The notes under the pieces are model-generated. The model saw only the letters and a program-made list of their open reading frames with translations. It did not search any database and was not told the origin of the DNA. From NCBI GenBank assembly GCA_944384215.1, contig CALWSN010000020.1:1-33305 (forward strand): a stretch of DNA of 33,305 nucleotides, in the 5' to 3' direction. Shown here piece by piece: positions 8,620 through 19,836 of this stretch; position 1 is the stretch's first letter, and the number at the start of each line of letters is the position of its first letter. Source of the DNA: an uncultured Clostridia bacterium (GTDB lineage: Bacteria; Bacillota; Clostridia; Lachnospirales; CAG-274). The translations under genes were made by a program, and so were the position numbers.

Positions 8620-9480
8620 ATGGAAAAAAATAAAATTAGAAATGTATTATTTTTAGTTCTTTTAAATATAATGGGTACATTTAGCTATGCAGTTGGTATA
8701 AACTGTTTTGCAGCACCGCATAATATAGCTCCTGGTGGGGCTAGTGGTATAGCTATACTTATAAATTATGTATTTAAATTTCCAATAGGTACATTTGTGT
8801 TAGTGTTTAATATACCACTTTTAATATGGATACTTATTAAAAAGTATTTTTCTAAATCTTTTGTTTTAAAAACTCTTGCTACAACATCTCTTCTTTCTTT
8901 TATAACAGATTATATTGTTGTATATATACCTGTATATAGAGGAGATGCTCTTTTAGCATCTATGTTTGGTGGTGCTCTTATGGGTATAGGTCTTGCCCTT
9001 GTACACTTGGGTGCATCTAATACAGGTGGTATATCTTTATTAGGTGTTATTGTGCAAAAAATTAAACCTAAATTTCCAGTAGGTGGGCTTATAGCAAGCC
9101 TTAATATAGCAGTTGTTATAGCATCTGGCTTTATTTATAAAAATATAGAAAGCCTTTTGTATGCTGTTGTTACTGTTTATATATCTGGCCTATTTATGGA
9201 TAAAATGCTTGAGCAAGCATCTAAGAAAAACCTTATGTTTATTATGTCAGAATGTACAGATATAGTAAGAAAAGCTTTAGTAGATGCTCATAAATCTATT
9301 ACTATATTAAAAGGTGAAGGTGGTTACTCTAGCAAAATGCAACGAGTTTTAATATGTGCAGCAACAAAAGATGACTGTGTTCAAATAGAAAAAATGATAA
9401 AATCTTTAGATGATAAAGCTCTTATTATTATAACAGAAACCAAAAAAGTAGAAGGTAAAGGCTTTAAGCATATGATATAG
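8620..9480 (+). CDS. YitT family membrane protein (DUF161 + DUF2179)
   Basis: A 286-aa protein of the YitT family. The first 200 residues form about five or six membrane helices with the family signature G-x-N-x-F-x-x-P-H-N-I-A-P-G-G-A-S-G-I-A (residues 26-46) and later H-L-G-A-S-N-T-G-G. The C-terminal part, from about residue 205, is the soluble DUF2179 domain with D-A-H-K-S-I-T-I-L-K-G-E-G-G-Y-S. These proteins are widespread in Firmicutes and their transported substrate is unknown. The ribosome site GAGGAG is at 8604-8609. It is a single-gene transcript with a terminator-like hairpin upstream. Family is certain, function unknown. Confidence 0.92.
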   Translation: MEKNKIRNVLFLVLLNIMGTFSYAVGINCFAAPHNIAPGGASGIAILINYVFKFPIGTFVLVFNIPLLIWILIKKYFSKSFVLKTLATTSLLSFITDYIVVYIPVYRGDALLASMFGGALMGIGLALVHLGASNTGGISLLGVIVQKIKPKFPVGGLIASLNIAVVIASGFIYKNIESLLYAVVTVYISGLFMDKMLEQASKKNLMFIMSECTDIVRKALVDAHKSITILKGEGGYSSKMQRVLICAATKDDCVQIEKMIKSLDDKALIIITETKKVEGKGFKHMI

Positions 9481-9520
9481 GTAGGTTTAATATGTTTTCT
9501 TTATAAAGATAAATATAATA

Positions 9521-9613
9521 ATGGTAACAGATGAAAATATAAAAGGGTTATATGCCGCAAGTGGTTATAATATAGATACTTATTATACGTTAATACATAT
9601 ATTTAATAGCTAA
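9521..9613 (+). CDS. Possible 30-aa small open frame after the YitT gene
   Basis: ATG at 9521 opens a 30-codon frame (MVTDENIKGLYAASGYNID...), ending TAA at 9611-9613 just before a terminator. There is no convincing ribosome site and no recognisable family. The composition is not simply low-complexity, so it could be a remnant of a longer gene. Low confidence that it is translated. Confidence 0.2.
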   Translation: MVTDENIKGLYAASGYNIDTYYTLIHIFNS

Positions 9614-9618
9614 AGCTT

Positions 9619-9661
9619 AAACTAAAAACTTCAATTATTTTTAATTGGAGTTTTTTGGTTT
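9619..9661 (+). terminator. Terminator of the YitT transcript
   Basis: The ACTTCAATTA/TAATTGGAGT core stem with G-T pairs is extended by A/T pairs and ends in TTTTTTGGTTT. It sits between the YitT gene and recX. Confidence 0.72.
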
Positions 9662-9701
9662 AAATAATTATATAAAACTGTTTATTTTTTCATTATATTT
9701 A

Positions 9702-9710
9702 TGCTATAAT
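9702..9710 (+). promoter_or_regulatory. Extended -10 promoter of recX
   Basis: TGCTATAAT is a good extended -10 element at 9702-9710. No -35 match is visible 17 bp upstream. The start near 9717 would give a very short leader that only just includes the ribosome site. Confidence 0.5.
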
Positions 9711-9726
9711 AATAAAGGTGATTATT

Positions 9727-10356
9727 TTGATAATAACAAAAATAGAAAAACAAAAAAACAATAATAAAAGATATTCTATTTTTATAGATAACCAATTTGC
9801 CTTTGGCATAGATGAAATAGATTTATTATATTATAAACTTAAAGAAAATGAACCTTTAGATGAAGAAAAATATAACTATATATTAAATAAGCTTTTATTA
9901 AAAAGAGCAAAAGATAAAGCATTAAAATATTTAGGGTATAAAATGCGTTCTAAAAAGCAAGTTATAAAAAAATTAGAAGAATATGATTTTCCATCTAATG
10001 TTATAAATAAAGTAATACAAGTTTTAGAAAAATATAATTATATAAATGATGAAGAATTTGCAAAGGCTTTTATAAAAGATAAAGTAAATTTAAAAGGTTA
10101 TGGTAGCTTTAAAATAAGCTATGACTTAAAAATGCTTGGTATAGAAGAACAAGTGTTTAAAAAATATTTATATGACGAAAATTTTGTAGATGAAAATAAA
10201 AAAGCAAAAGATTTGCTATTAAAAAAATTGAAAAATAGAAATATACAAGACTTAGATTATAAAGAAAAACAAAAAATATATGCTTATTTAGCTAGAAGAG
10301 GCTTTTCTTATGATAGTATAAATAAAGCATTTAACTATTTATTGGAGGAATTTTAA
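9727..10356 (+). CDS. recX: Regulatory protein RecX
   Basis: RecX binds RecA filaments and dampens RecA activity. The protein has the tandem three-helix repeats of the family: Y-L-G-Y-K-M-R-S-K-K-Q-V-I-K-K-L around residue 70, then L-E-K-Y-N-Y-I-N-D-E-E-F-A-K-A-F around 100-115, with further repeats containing L-K-M-L-G-I and Y-L-A-R-R-G-F-S. The longest frame starts with a GTG at 9718, but that GTG is part of the ribosome site AAAGGTG (9714-9720). The TTG at 9727 is correctly spaced and gives MIITKIEKQKNN, a typical RecX start of 209 aa. recA is not in the window. The TPR gene follows after 2 bp and its ribosome site lies inside recX, so the two are co-translated. Confidence 0.9.
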   Translation: MIITKIEKQKNNNKRYSIFIDNQFAFGIDEIDLLYYKLKENEPLDEEKYNYILNKLLLKRAKDKALKYLGYKMRSKKQVIKKLEEYDFPSNVINKVIQVLEKYNYINDEEFAKAFIKDKVNLKGYGSFKISYDLKMLGIEEQVFKKYLYDENFVDENKKAKDLLLKKLKNRNIQDLDYKEKQKIYAYLARRGFSYDSINKAFNYLLEEF

Positions 10357-10358
10357 AT

Positions 10359-11888
10359 ATGAATAATAAAAATAAAAGGTCATCTATTAGAAAAGACTTT
10401 TTAAAAGATTTTGAAGAAAAAGATTATTTTTCTTGTTATGAAAAAGCAGAAAATATTATAAAATTATATGATGAACAAGAAAAAGAAAGTATAGAATATT
10501 GTACAGACTTATATAACCTAGCATATATACAACAAAATCTAGGCAAATATAGTATATCTATAAAATATTATAAAAAAATACTAAAAATATTAGAACAAAA
10601 AGAATATGATAAAAATAATAAAGAAGATATAGAAAGAATAAAATTTATTATAGATGTAGAAAATAGCTTAGGTATTTGTTATACAAAAAGTGCTATAAAG
10701 CAAAGTTTAGCTATAAATTGTTTTGAAAGAGCATTATCTTTAGCAAAAAAATATTTAGATGATAAAACAGAAAATATAGTTAATATATTACATAATATAG
10801 GTTGTTCATACTATGATATAGAACAATATGAAGATGCTATATATCACTTTTTAGAAGAGCTTTCATACAGAAAAAACAAAGATATAGACTTTGTAGATAA
10901 CTTAAACTTTTTAGGATATAGCTATCAAGAGCTAAAAAAATATGAAGAAGCAGTAGGCTATTTTAACCAAGCGTTAGATATTATAAAAGGTTTATTTGGC
11001 ATAAACTCTGAAGAATATATGGCAAATATATATTACATATCTTCTGTTTATTCTAAAATGGAAAATTATGATTTAGCCATAAAAAGCTATCAAAAGGCTT
11101 GCTCTCTTATAGAACAAAAGTTAGGAGATAAACACCCATATCTTGCAGAAGCCTTATCTAAGCTTGCAGAAAACTATTTAAAAATAGATAAGCCAGAAGA
11201 GGCTTTAAAAATACAGCTAAAATCTTTAAGTATTATTAAAGAAACTGTTGGAGAAAAGCATATGTTTTATGCTAGTGCTTTAAAAAGAGTGGGCGATATA
11301 TATTACATATTAGAAGATTTTGAAAAAAGCTTATTTTATTATGAAAATGAAAATAAAATAAAAGAAGATGTTATAGGTATATATAATGAAGAATATGTAA
11401 CTAGCTTATTAAACCTTATAAATGTATTTATAAAGACTAATAATATGGACAAAGAAGAAGAAGCTAAAAATAAGTTGTTAAAAATGGTAGATTTTGACTT
11501 ACCTAAAAAATCTTATGAAAGAGCAATACTTATTTTATGTAAAATATATATGCATAATAATTTAGCAAGTGGGCTTTATGATATTTACGAACAATATAAC
11601 TATGTAAATGAGCTAGATAGCTTTGATGATATGGTTAAAAAGGCAAAAGAGATAGATGAAGATATAATAAATAAAGATAAAAAATTAAGTGCTATATTTA
11701 ATAGCTATGAAGAAGAACTAGACCAAGATTATATAGAAGAAGATATTAAAGATGATATTTTTGATGGTATAAAAAATCTTTTTGATGGTTTAAAAAGAGA
11801 AATAGATAAAATAGGTAAAAAAGAAGATAAAGAAGAAAATAAAAATAATGAAAATGACAATCAATCAGAAGATGATATAAATAGCTAA
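10359..11888 (+). CDS. Tetratricopeptide repeat protein
   Basis: A 509-aa cytoplasmic protein with no signal peptide or membrane segment. From about residue 25 to 430 it consists of TPR repeats of 34-42 residues, many with the A-x-x-Y-F pattern (examples: L-G-K-Y-S-I-S-I-K-Y-Y, Y-E-E-A-V-G-Y-F-N-Q-A-L-D-I-I, Y-D-L-A-I-K-S-Y-Q-K-A, P-E-E-A-L-K-I-Q-L-K-S-L). This is the kinesin light chain-like TPR type that acts as a protein-binding scaffold. The last 70 residues are acidic and Asp/Asn/Glu/Lys-rich, probably disordered. It follows recX by 2 bp with ribosome site GGAGGA at 10344-10349. Partner and role unknown; a link to RecX is only suggested by position. Confidence 0.83.
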   Translation: MNNKNKRSSIRKDFLKDFEEKDYFSCYEKAENIIKLYDEQEKESIEYCTDLYNLAYIQQNLGKYSISIKYYKKILKILEQKEYDKNNKEDIERIKFIIDVENSLGICYTKSAIKQSLAINCFERALSLAKKYLDDKTENIVNILHNIGCSYYDIEQYEDAIYHFLEELSYRKNKDIDFVDNLNFLGYSYQELKKYEEAVGYFNQALDIIKGLFGINSEEYMANIYYISSVYSKMENYDLAIKSYQKACSLIEQKLGDKHPYLAEALSKLAENYLKIDKPEEALKIQLKSLSIIKETVGEKHMFYASALKRVGDIYYILEDFEKSLFYYENENKIKEDVIGIYNEEYVTSLLNLINVFIKTNNMDKEEEAKNKLLKMVDFDLPKKSYERAILILCKIYMHNNLASGLYDIYEQYNYVNELDSFDDMVKKAKEIDEDIINKDKKLSAIFNSYEEELDQDYIEEDIKDDIFDGIKNLFDGLKREIDKIGKKEDKEENKNNENDNQSEDDINS

Positions 11889-11922
11889 AAATTCCATTAA
11901 TAATTTTTAAGTTAATAACCAT

Positions 11923-11960
11923 AATAAAAGTATAGGTAAAAACCTATGCTTTTATTTTTT
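11923..11960 (+). terminator. Terminator of the recX-TPR operon
   Basis: A 15-bp stem with one G-T pair (11923-11937 with 11942-11956), an AAAA loop, and a T run after it. Confidence 0.85.
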
Positions 11961-11998
11961 GTATTATATTTTATAGTAATAATAAAGGAGGACTAGCT

Positions 11999-12163
11999 AT
12001 GAGAAAAATGACAACAGCAGGTTTAATAACAACAGGTGTAGTAGGTATAGTTGGCTTAGCTTATGCTATGACAGATAAAAGAATGAGAAATAAAATGGCA
12101 AATGATGGTAAAAAGATGTTAGATAAAGCAGGAGATATGGTTTCTAAAATGGATATATTTTAG
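11999..12163 (+). CDS. Small 54-aa membrane-anchored protein (YtxH-like)
   Basis: A short gene below common size cut-offs. ATG at 11999 follows a perfect AAAGGAGG ribosome site (11985-11992) and the frame ends TAG at 12161-12163, giving 54 aa. Residues about 6-24 form one glycine-rich hydrophobic helix (GLITTGVVGIVGLAYAM). A basic amphipathic tail, KRMRNKMANDGKKMLDKAGD, follows. This layout resembles small YtxH-type or general-stress membrane proteins of Firmicutes, but the match is by layout only. It lies between the terminator after the TPR gene and a bidirectional terminator, so it should be its own small transcript. It has one of the few TAG stop codons in the window. Confidence 0.7.
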   Translation: MRKMTTAGLITTGVVGIVGLAYAMTDKRMRNKMANDGKKMLDKAGDMVSKMDIF

Positions 12164-12233
12164 ATAAATTTTTTAGATATTTTATATTTAAAAGTATCTA
12201 TTTAAAAATTTAAACTATAAATTAATTGTAATA

Positions 12234-12273
12234 AAAATAAGCATAAATATAATATTATATTTATGCTTATTTT
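12234..12273. terminator. Perfect 40-bp palindrome acting as bidirectional terminator
   Basis: A perfect 20+20 bp inverted repeat (12234-12253 with 12254-12273, core AAGCAT/ATGCTT) with no separate loop lies between convergent genes. Flanking A and T runs suit termination on both strands. Confidence 0.82.
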
Positions 12274-12276
12274 TTA

Positions 12277-13152
12277 TTATTCTACCATATTATTTACTAT
12301 TTCATTAGCTTCTACAACATATTGGTCGATAGCACCTTCATCTTGTAGTCTTTTTATAGTAGAGTTAATTTGGTCAACAAGGTCTTGGTTACCTTTTTTT
12401 ATAGCGATAGCAGAGCCACCAGTTTCATCTATAACTTTAGCCTCAGATATAGCAAGCTCAGGATATTGTTTAACATATCCACTAGCAACAGGTAATTCTA
12501 CAATAGCAGCATCAATATTACCAGCTTTAAGGTCTAAAATAATATTAGGTAATTTAACTAATGATACAATTTTAGAATCTGGTAATTGTTCCATAGCTAT
12601 TTTTTCTTGTACAGACCCTTTTTGAACACCTATTTTTTTACCAGCAAAGCTTTCTAAAGTGTTTAATTCATCTTTTTTATCAGCAGGTACTAAAATACTT
12701 TGCTCTGCAAGATAGTATATTTCAGAAAAATCTACAGCTTTAGACCTTTCTTCATCAGGAGTCATACCAGCCATAACCATATCAGCTTTATTAGAGTTTA
12801 AAGATACTAAAAGACCGTTAAAGTCTAGCTCTAATACACGAAGGTCTACGCCCATATCTTTAGCTATTTCTTCAGCAATAGCTATATCAAAGCCTACAAT
12901 TTTTTCTTTACCATCTTCTATTATTTTAAATTCATAAGGTGGGTAGTCAGGAGATGTAGCCATAACTAATTCACCTTTTTCTTTAATTTTAGCAACAGCA
13001 CCATCAGCTTGGCTATTATCTTCTTGGCTAACCTCAGAAGAGCTTTCGTTAGATGTAGCTTCAGTAGATTGGTTATTGTTTTGAGAGCTACCACAAGCTA
13101 CTAAAGATAAAGATAAAGTAGCTGCAACTATTAAAGAAAGAAACTTTTTCAT
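12277..13152 (-). CDS. Amino-acid ABC transporter substrate-binding lipoprotein (family 3)
   Basis: A 291-aa lipoprotein. The signal peptide ends in a lipobox LVAC with Cys20 as the lipidated residue, followed by a Ser/Asn/Gln/Glu-rich spacer to about residue 50. The mature part is a type-3 solute-binding protein: A-T-S-P-D-Y-P-P-Y-E-F, G-F-D-I-A-I-A-E-E-I-A, N-S-N-K-A-D-M-V-M-A-G-M-T, then G-K-K-I-G-V-Q-K-G-S and the closing helix region. Such proteins deliver polar amino acids, glutamine or arginine to an ABC importer. No permease or ATPase gene is next to it, so it works with subunits encoded elsewhere or as a receptor. It has its own promoter. Confidence 0.93.
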   Translation of the reverse strand: MKKFLSLIVAATLSLSLVACGSSQNNNQSTEATSNESSSEVSQEDNSQADGAVAKIKEKGELVMATSPDYPPYEFKIIEDGKEKIVGFDIAIAEEIAKDMGVDLRVLELDFNGLLVSLNSNKADMVMAGMTPDEERSKAVDFSEIYYLAEQSILVPADKKDELNTLESFAGKKIGVQKGSVQEKIAMEQLPDSKIVSLVKLPNIILDLKAGNIDAAIVELPVASGYVKQYPELAISEAKVIDETGGSAIAIKKGNQDLVDQINSTIKRLQDEGAIDQYVVEANEIVNNMVE

Positions 13153-13185
13153 ATATATTCACTCCTAGTTAAACATTTTTATTAT

Positions 13186-13213
13186 ATTATACTATAAAAA
13201 AATTAAAAATCAA
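13186..13213 (-). promoter_or_regulatory. Promoter of the amino-acid-binding lipoprotein gene
   Basis: On the minus strand TTGATT (13213-13208) and TATAAT (13191-13186) have a 16-bp spacer. The -35 overlaps the first copy of a repeat that also forms the atpC terminator. Confidence 0.7.
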
Positions 13214-13286
13214 TAGCTTTTATTAATAAATATAAAAAAATATGTATATTAATAAAGCTATGGATTAAATCCATAGCTTTTATTAA
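13213..13286. repeat. Direct repeat ATAGCTTTTATTAA allowing two competing hairpins
   Basis: The 14-mer ATAGCTTTTATTAA occurs at 13213-13226 and 13273-13286. The inverted copy between them (about 13247-13261) can pair with either one, giving two exclusive hairpins at the atpC terminator and the next promoter. Confidence 0.65.
13249..13286 (-). terminator. Terminator of the atp operon
   Basis: TTAATAAAGCTATGGA (13249-13264) pairs with TCCATAGCTTTTATTAA (13270-13286) with one bulged base. It begins 4 nt past the atpC stop codon. A T run follows on the minus strand around 13235-13241. Confidence 0.8.
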
Positions 13287-13289
13287 AAA

Positions 13290-13694
13290 TTAATATTTTT
13301 TGCTATTAAGCCTTAAATTAGCACGTTTTAAAGCAAGCTCTGCTCTTAAAAAGTCTATATTAGCATCTTTGCTATTAAGCCTTTCTTCAGCTCTTTTTTT
13401 AGCTTCTTCAGCTCTTTTTACATCAATATCATCTATCCATTCAGCAGAGTCTGTAAGGATAGTAATTACATCTGGTTGAACGTCTACAAAGCCACCAAAA
13501 AGAGTAGAAACAAGCTCTTGTTCACCGTTTTTAATTTTTAAAAGACCATAGCCAAGAGTAGTTGTAAGGGGTTGGTGCCCTTTTAAGATACCTAAGTCCC
13601 CATTTGTACCACGCATAATAACCATAGTTGCGTCATCGTTATAAAGCTCCTTAGAAGGAGTAACTATACGCAAACGTATTTTTGCTTCTGCCAT
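13290..13694 (-). CDS. atpC: ATP synthase F1 epsilon subunit
   Basis: Epsilon is part of the F1 central stalk and regulates ATP hydrolysis. The protein has the N-terminal beta sandwich (RLRIVTPSKELYNDDATMV, G-D-L-G-I-L-K-G-H-Q-P-L-T-T near residues 30-50) and the C-terminal two-helix domain (A-E-E-A-K-K-R-A-E-E-R-L, then L-K-R-A-N-L-R-L). The frame can begin at an ATG at 13706, but that ATG touches the AAAGGA ribosome site without a spacer. The second ATG at 13694 gives the usual start MAEAKIRLRIVTP and 134 aa; its spacing (12 nt) is slightly long. It is the last gene of the atp operon and a terminator follows. Confidence 0.94.
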   Translation of the reverse strand: MAEAKIRLRIVTPSKELYNDDATMVIMRGTNGDLGILKGHQPLTTTLGYGLLKIKNGEQELVSTLFGGFVDVQPDVITILTDSAEWIDDIDVKRAEEAKKRAEERLNSKDANIDFLRAELALKRANLRLNSKKY

Positions 13695-13720
13695 ATTAGC
13701 AACCATTCCTTTCGCTAATA

Positions 13721-15993
<2,273 letters not shown>

Positions 15994-16008
15994 TATATCA
16001 CCTCTTTA

Positions 16009-17535
<1,527 letters not shown>

Positions 17536-18072
17536 TTAATTATTAATAAGGCTTTTTTTAATGTTTTCTAAATTTGTTTTAATAGAATTATCTATTACTT
17601 TGCCATCAACATTAATAACTAAACCACCTATAAGCTCAGGTTTAACATCTGCCTTAATAATAATTTCTTTATTTAAATTTTTAGATAAGTTTTCTTTAAT
17701 TTTAGATAATTGTTCATCAGTAAGAGCAATAGCAGAGTGTATATAAGCCGTAGTAATGCCTTTATAATCTCTTACAAGCTCTAAAAATGTTTCTAATATT
17801 TCTAGTATTTCAGTTTCTCTATTTTTCTTAACAACAATAGATATAAGCCCTAAAATTTCTTCTGAAATATTATCTTTATAAATGTTTTTAAAAAGATTAA
17901 ATTTTTCACCACCAGATATTCTAGGGTGATTTAAAACAGTTAAAAATTCTTTATCATCTTTAATAGAGTTATACACTAATTCTACTTGATTATTAAACAA
18001 ATCAATTTTATCTGTTTCTTTTGCTAATTCAAAAAGAGCAACTGCATATCTTTTAGAAATTAATTTTGCCAT
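17536..18072 (-). CDS. atpH: ATP synthase F1 delta subunit
   Basis: Delta (OSCP) joins the peripheral stalk b subunits to the top of F1. The 178-aa protein has an N-terminal helical bundle beginning K-R-Y-A-V-A-L-F-E-L-A-K-E and the C-terminal domain with I-I-K-A-D-V-K-P-E-L-I-G-G-L-V-I-N-V-D-G-K-V-I-D-N-S, the family signature. Its first 13 nt overlap the end of atpF, and the GGGGGAAG ribosome site lies in atpF, so translation is coupled. Confidence 0.97.
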   Translation of the reverse strand: MAKLISKRYAVALFELAKETDKIDLFNNQVELVYNSIKDDKEFLTVLNHPRISGGEKFNLFKNIYKDNISEEILGLISIVVKKNRETEILEILETFLELVRDYKGITTAYIHSAIALTDEQLSKIKENLSKNLNKEIIIKADVKPELIGGLVINVDGKVIDNSIKTNLENIKKSLINN

Positions 18073-18578
18073 TTAACTTCCCCCAAATCTGCAATAACTT
18101 GGTCAACAAGCTTGTTTTGTTCAGCTTGGTTGATGTTTTCGCTAATAAATTTGCTAGCAACTAAAGAAGAAACCTCTATAATTTGTAATCTAATATCTTC
18201 TTTAGCTTTGTCTTGTTCTCTTTGAATATCAAGCATAGCTCTGCTTTTAATAGCCTCTGCTTCTTTTTTAGCTTCTTCTATTATTTGAGCCTCATTTTGT
18301 TTAGCACGAGCACGAGCCTCTTCTAATATAGTAGCTTTTTCTTTTTCTATTTCTTTAAGTTTAATTTCATATTCTGCTTTAAGACTATCAGCATCTGCAA
18401 GTTTTTCATTTGCTTCGTTTAAGTTATTTTCAATACGTTCTCTACGTTTTTGTAAGAACTCTGTAACAGGTTTATATAATATTTTAGACATTAATGCACA
18501 AAAGATACAAACCGATATTAAAATAACAACAACGCCATAAAGAAGCTGTGAGTCTAAAGTAAGTATATAGCTATCCAA
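18060..18578 (-). CDS. atpF: ATP synthase F0 b subunit
   Basis: Subunit b is the peripheral stalk that holds F1 still. One membrane helix near the N terminus (LLYGVVVILISVCIFCALM) is followed by a long charged helical coiled coil rich in Glu, Ala and Lys. The longest frame begins at an ATG at 18599, but that would place the AGGAGGG ribosome site (18594-18588) inside the coding region. The TTG at 18578 is 9 nt downstream of it and gives MDSYILTLDSQLLYG, a normal b-subunit start (172 aa). It is translationally linked to atpH by a 13-nt overlap. Confidence 0.96.
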   Translation of the reverse strand: MDSYILTLDSQLLYGVVVILISVCIFCALMSKILYKPVTEFLQKRRERIENNLNEANEKLADADSLKAEYEIKLKEIEKEKATILEEARARAKQNEAQIIEEAKKEAEAIKSRAMLDIQREQDKAKEDIRLQIIEVSSLVASKFISENINQAEQNKLVDQVIADLGEVKWQN

Positions 18579-18648
18579 GAAAATTTGCCCTCCTTTCATT
18601 TTTCTATACTATGTAATATAGAAAAATTTTTAATTAAACTATATAATA

Positions 18649-18915
<267 letters not shown>

Positions 18916-18973
18916 CTAAAAAATAAAAATTTTAATTATAAAGTTTTAAAAATATTAAATTAAACCATTTAGT

Positions 18974-19672
18974 TTAATCTCCAATTTTATCTTTTATAAA
19001 TGTCATACTAAGTATAACAAATATAAATGTTTGTAAAAATCCAGCAAACACATCAAAATAACCGTGTAATAGAGGTGTTAATGCACCAAAACCTATTATT
19101 TGTATAATAATATGCCCCTGTTGTAAAGCTCCGTATAAAAGCCCCATAATTATTGTACCACCTAAAATATTACCAAATAAACGTAAGCTTAAAGATATAG
19201 GTGTAGCTATTTCGCCTATAAGATTAAGTGGCAAGAATAACCAATGTGGTTCTACAAAACCTTTAAAATAATCTCCTTTATTTACTTTTATACCCATAAA
19301 GTGTATAAGAGTAAATGTAGAAAGAGATAAAGCTAGCGTTGTAGCTAAATCGGCAGTAGGTGCTCTAAAACTTAATAAACCCATATAGTTAGATGCAAGT
19401 ATAAAGCAAAATACACCAAAAAACCAGTTACCAAAATATTTGTATTTTTCACCCATACTTTGTATAACGAAGTTTTCCATAGATTCTATGATTAGCTCTA
19501 CTATATTTTGAAATGTTGTAGTAGGTACATCTGTAAATTTTTTCATTTTAATTCTAACTATTAAAGCTAAAATTATTAAAACAGACATAACAATCCAAGC
19601 ATTCATCATAGTTTGTGTTATATTTACACCACCTATTTGGGTTATAACTTTAGCACCAAAGTCAAACTCCAT
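18974..19672 (-). CDS. atpB: ATP synthase F0 a subunit
   Basis: Subunit a provides the ion channels beside the c ring. The 232-aa protein has five or six membrane helices. The essential arginine lies in S-L-R-L-F-G-N at residue 164, and G-E-I-A-T-P-I-S-L-S precedes it as in the family. It follows a leader of about 125 nt with hairpins and its own promoter. The GGGAGG ribosome site precedes the ATG at 19672. Confidence 0.98.
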   Translation of the reverse strand: MEFDFGAKVITQIGGVNITQTMMNAWIVMSVLIILALIVRIKMKKFTDVPTTTFQNIVELIIESMENFVIQSMGEKYKYFGNWFFGVFCFILASNYMGLLSFRAPTADLATTLALSLSTFTLIHFMGIKVNKGDYFKGFVEPHWLFLPLNLIGEIATPISLSLRLFGNILGGTIIMGLLYGALQQGHIIIQIIGFGALTPLLHGYFDVFAGFLQTFIFVILSMTFIKDKIGD

Positions 19673-19706
19673 GGTTTAACCTCCCTTCTCAAAATATTTT
19701 TTGTAG

Positions 19707-19771
19707 ATAGGCTACTAGGCTATAAAGTATAGCCTATTTATTTAAAATAAAGTATAAAATTATACTTTATT
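19707..19771 (-). promoter_or_regulatory. Structured 5' leader of atpB-C
   Basis: Two hairpins lie in the predicted leader. The first is AATAAAGTATAA (19746-19757) with TTATACTTTATT (19760-19771). The second is TAGGCTATA (19716-19724) with TATAGCCTA (19728-19736). A second copy, ATAGGCTA (19707-19714), can pair instead with TAGCCTAT (19730-19737), so two exclusive shapes exist. No T run follows, so these are not plain terminators. Confidence 0.55.
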
Positions 19772-19804
19772 AAATAAACTAAATTTTTTTAAATTCAATT
19801 ATAT

Positions 19805-19834
19805 ATTATACACTTTTTGTTATAAAATAGTCAA
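19805..19834 (-). promoter_or_regulatory. Internal sigma-A promoter for atpBEFHAGDC
   Basis: On the minus strand TTGACT (19834-19829) and TATAAT (19810-19805) are separated by 18 bp. The -35 begins 3 nt after the atpI stop codon. It should uncouple the main ATP synthase genes from wecB-atpZ-atpI. Confidence 0.75.
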
Positions 19835-19836
19835 TA

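Noticed and set aside
12234..12273. Perfect palindrome as a mobile-element attachment or recombination site
   Set aside because: It lies between convergent stop codons with flanking A/T runs, so a bidirectional terminator explains it.
12263..12625. Long plus-strand open frame opposite the amino-acid-binding lipoprotein
   Set aside because: It is antisense to a clear gene, lacks a ribosome site and has no recognisable family; it is a shadow of biased codon use.
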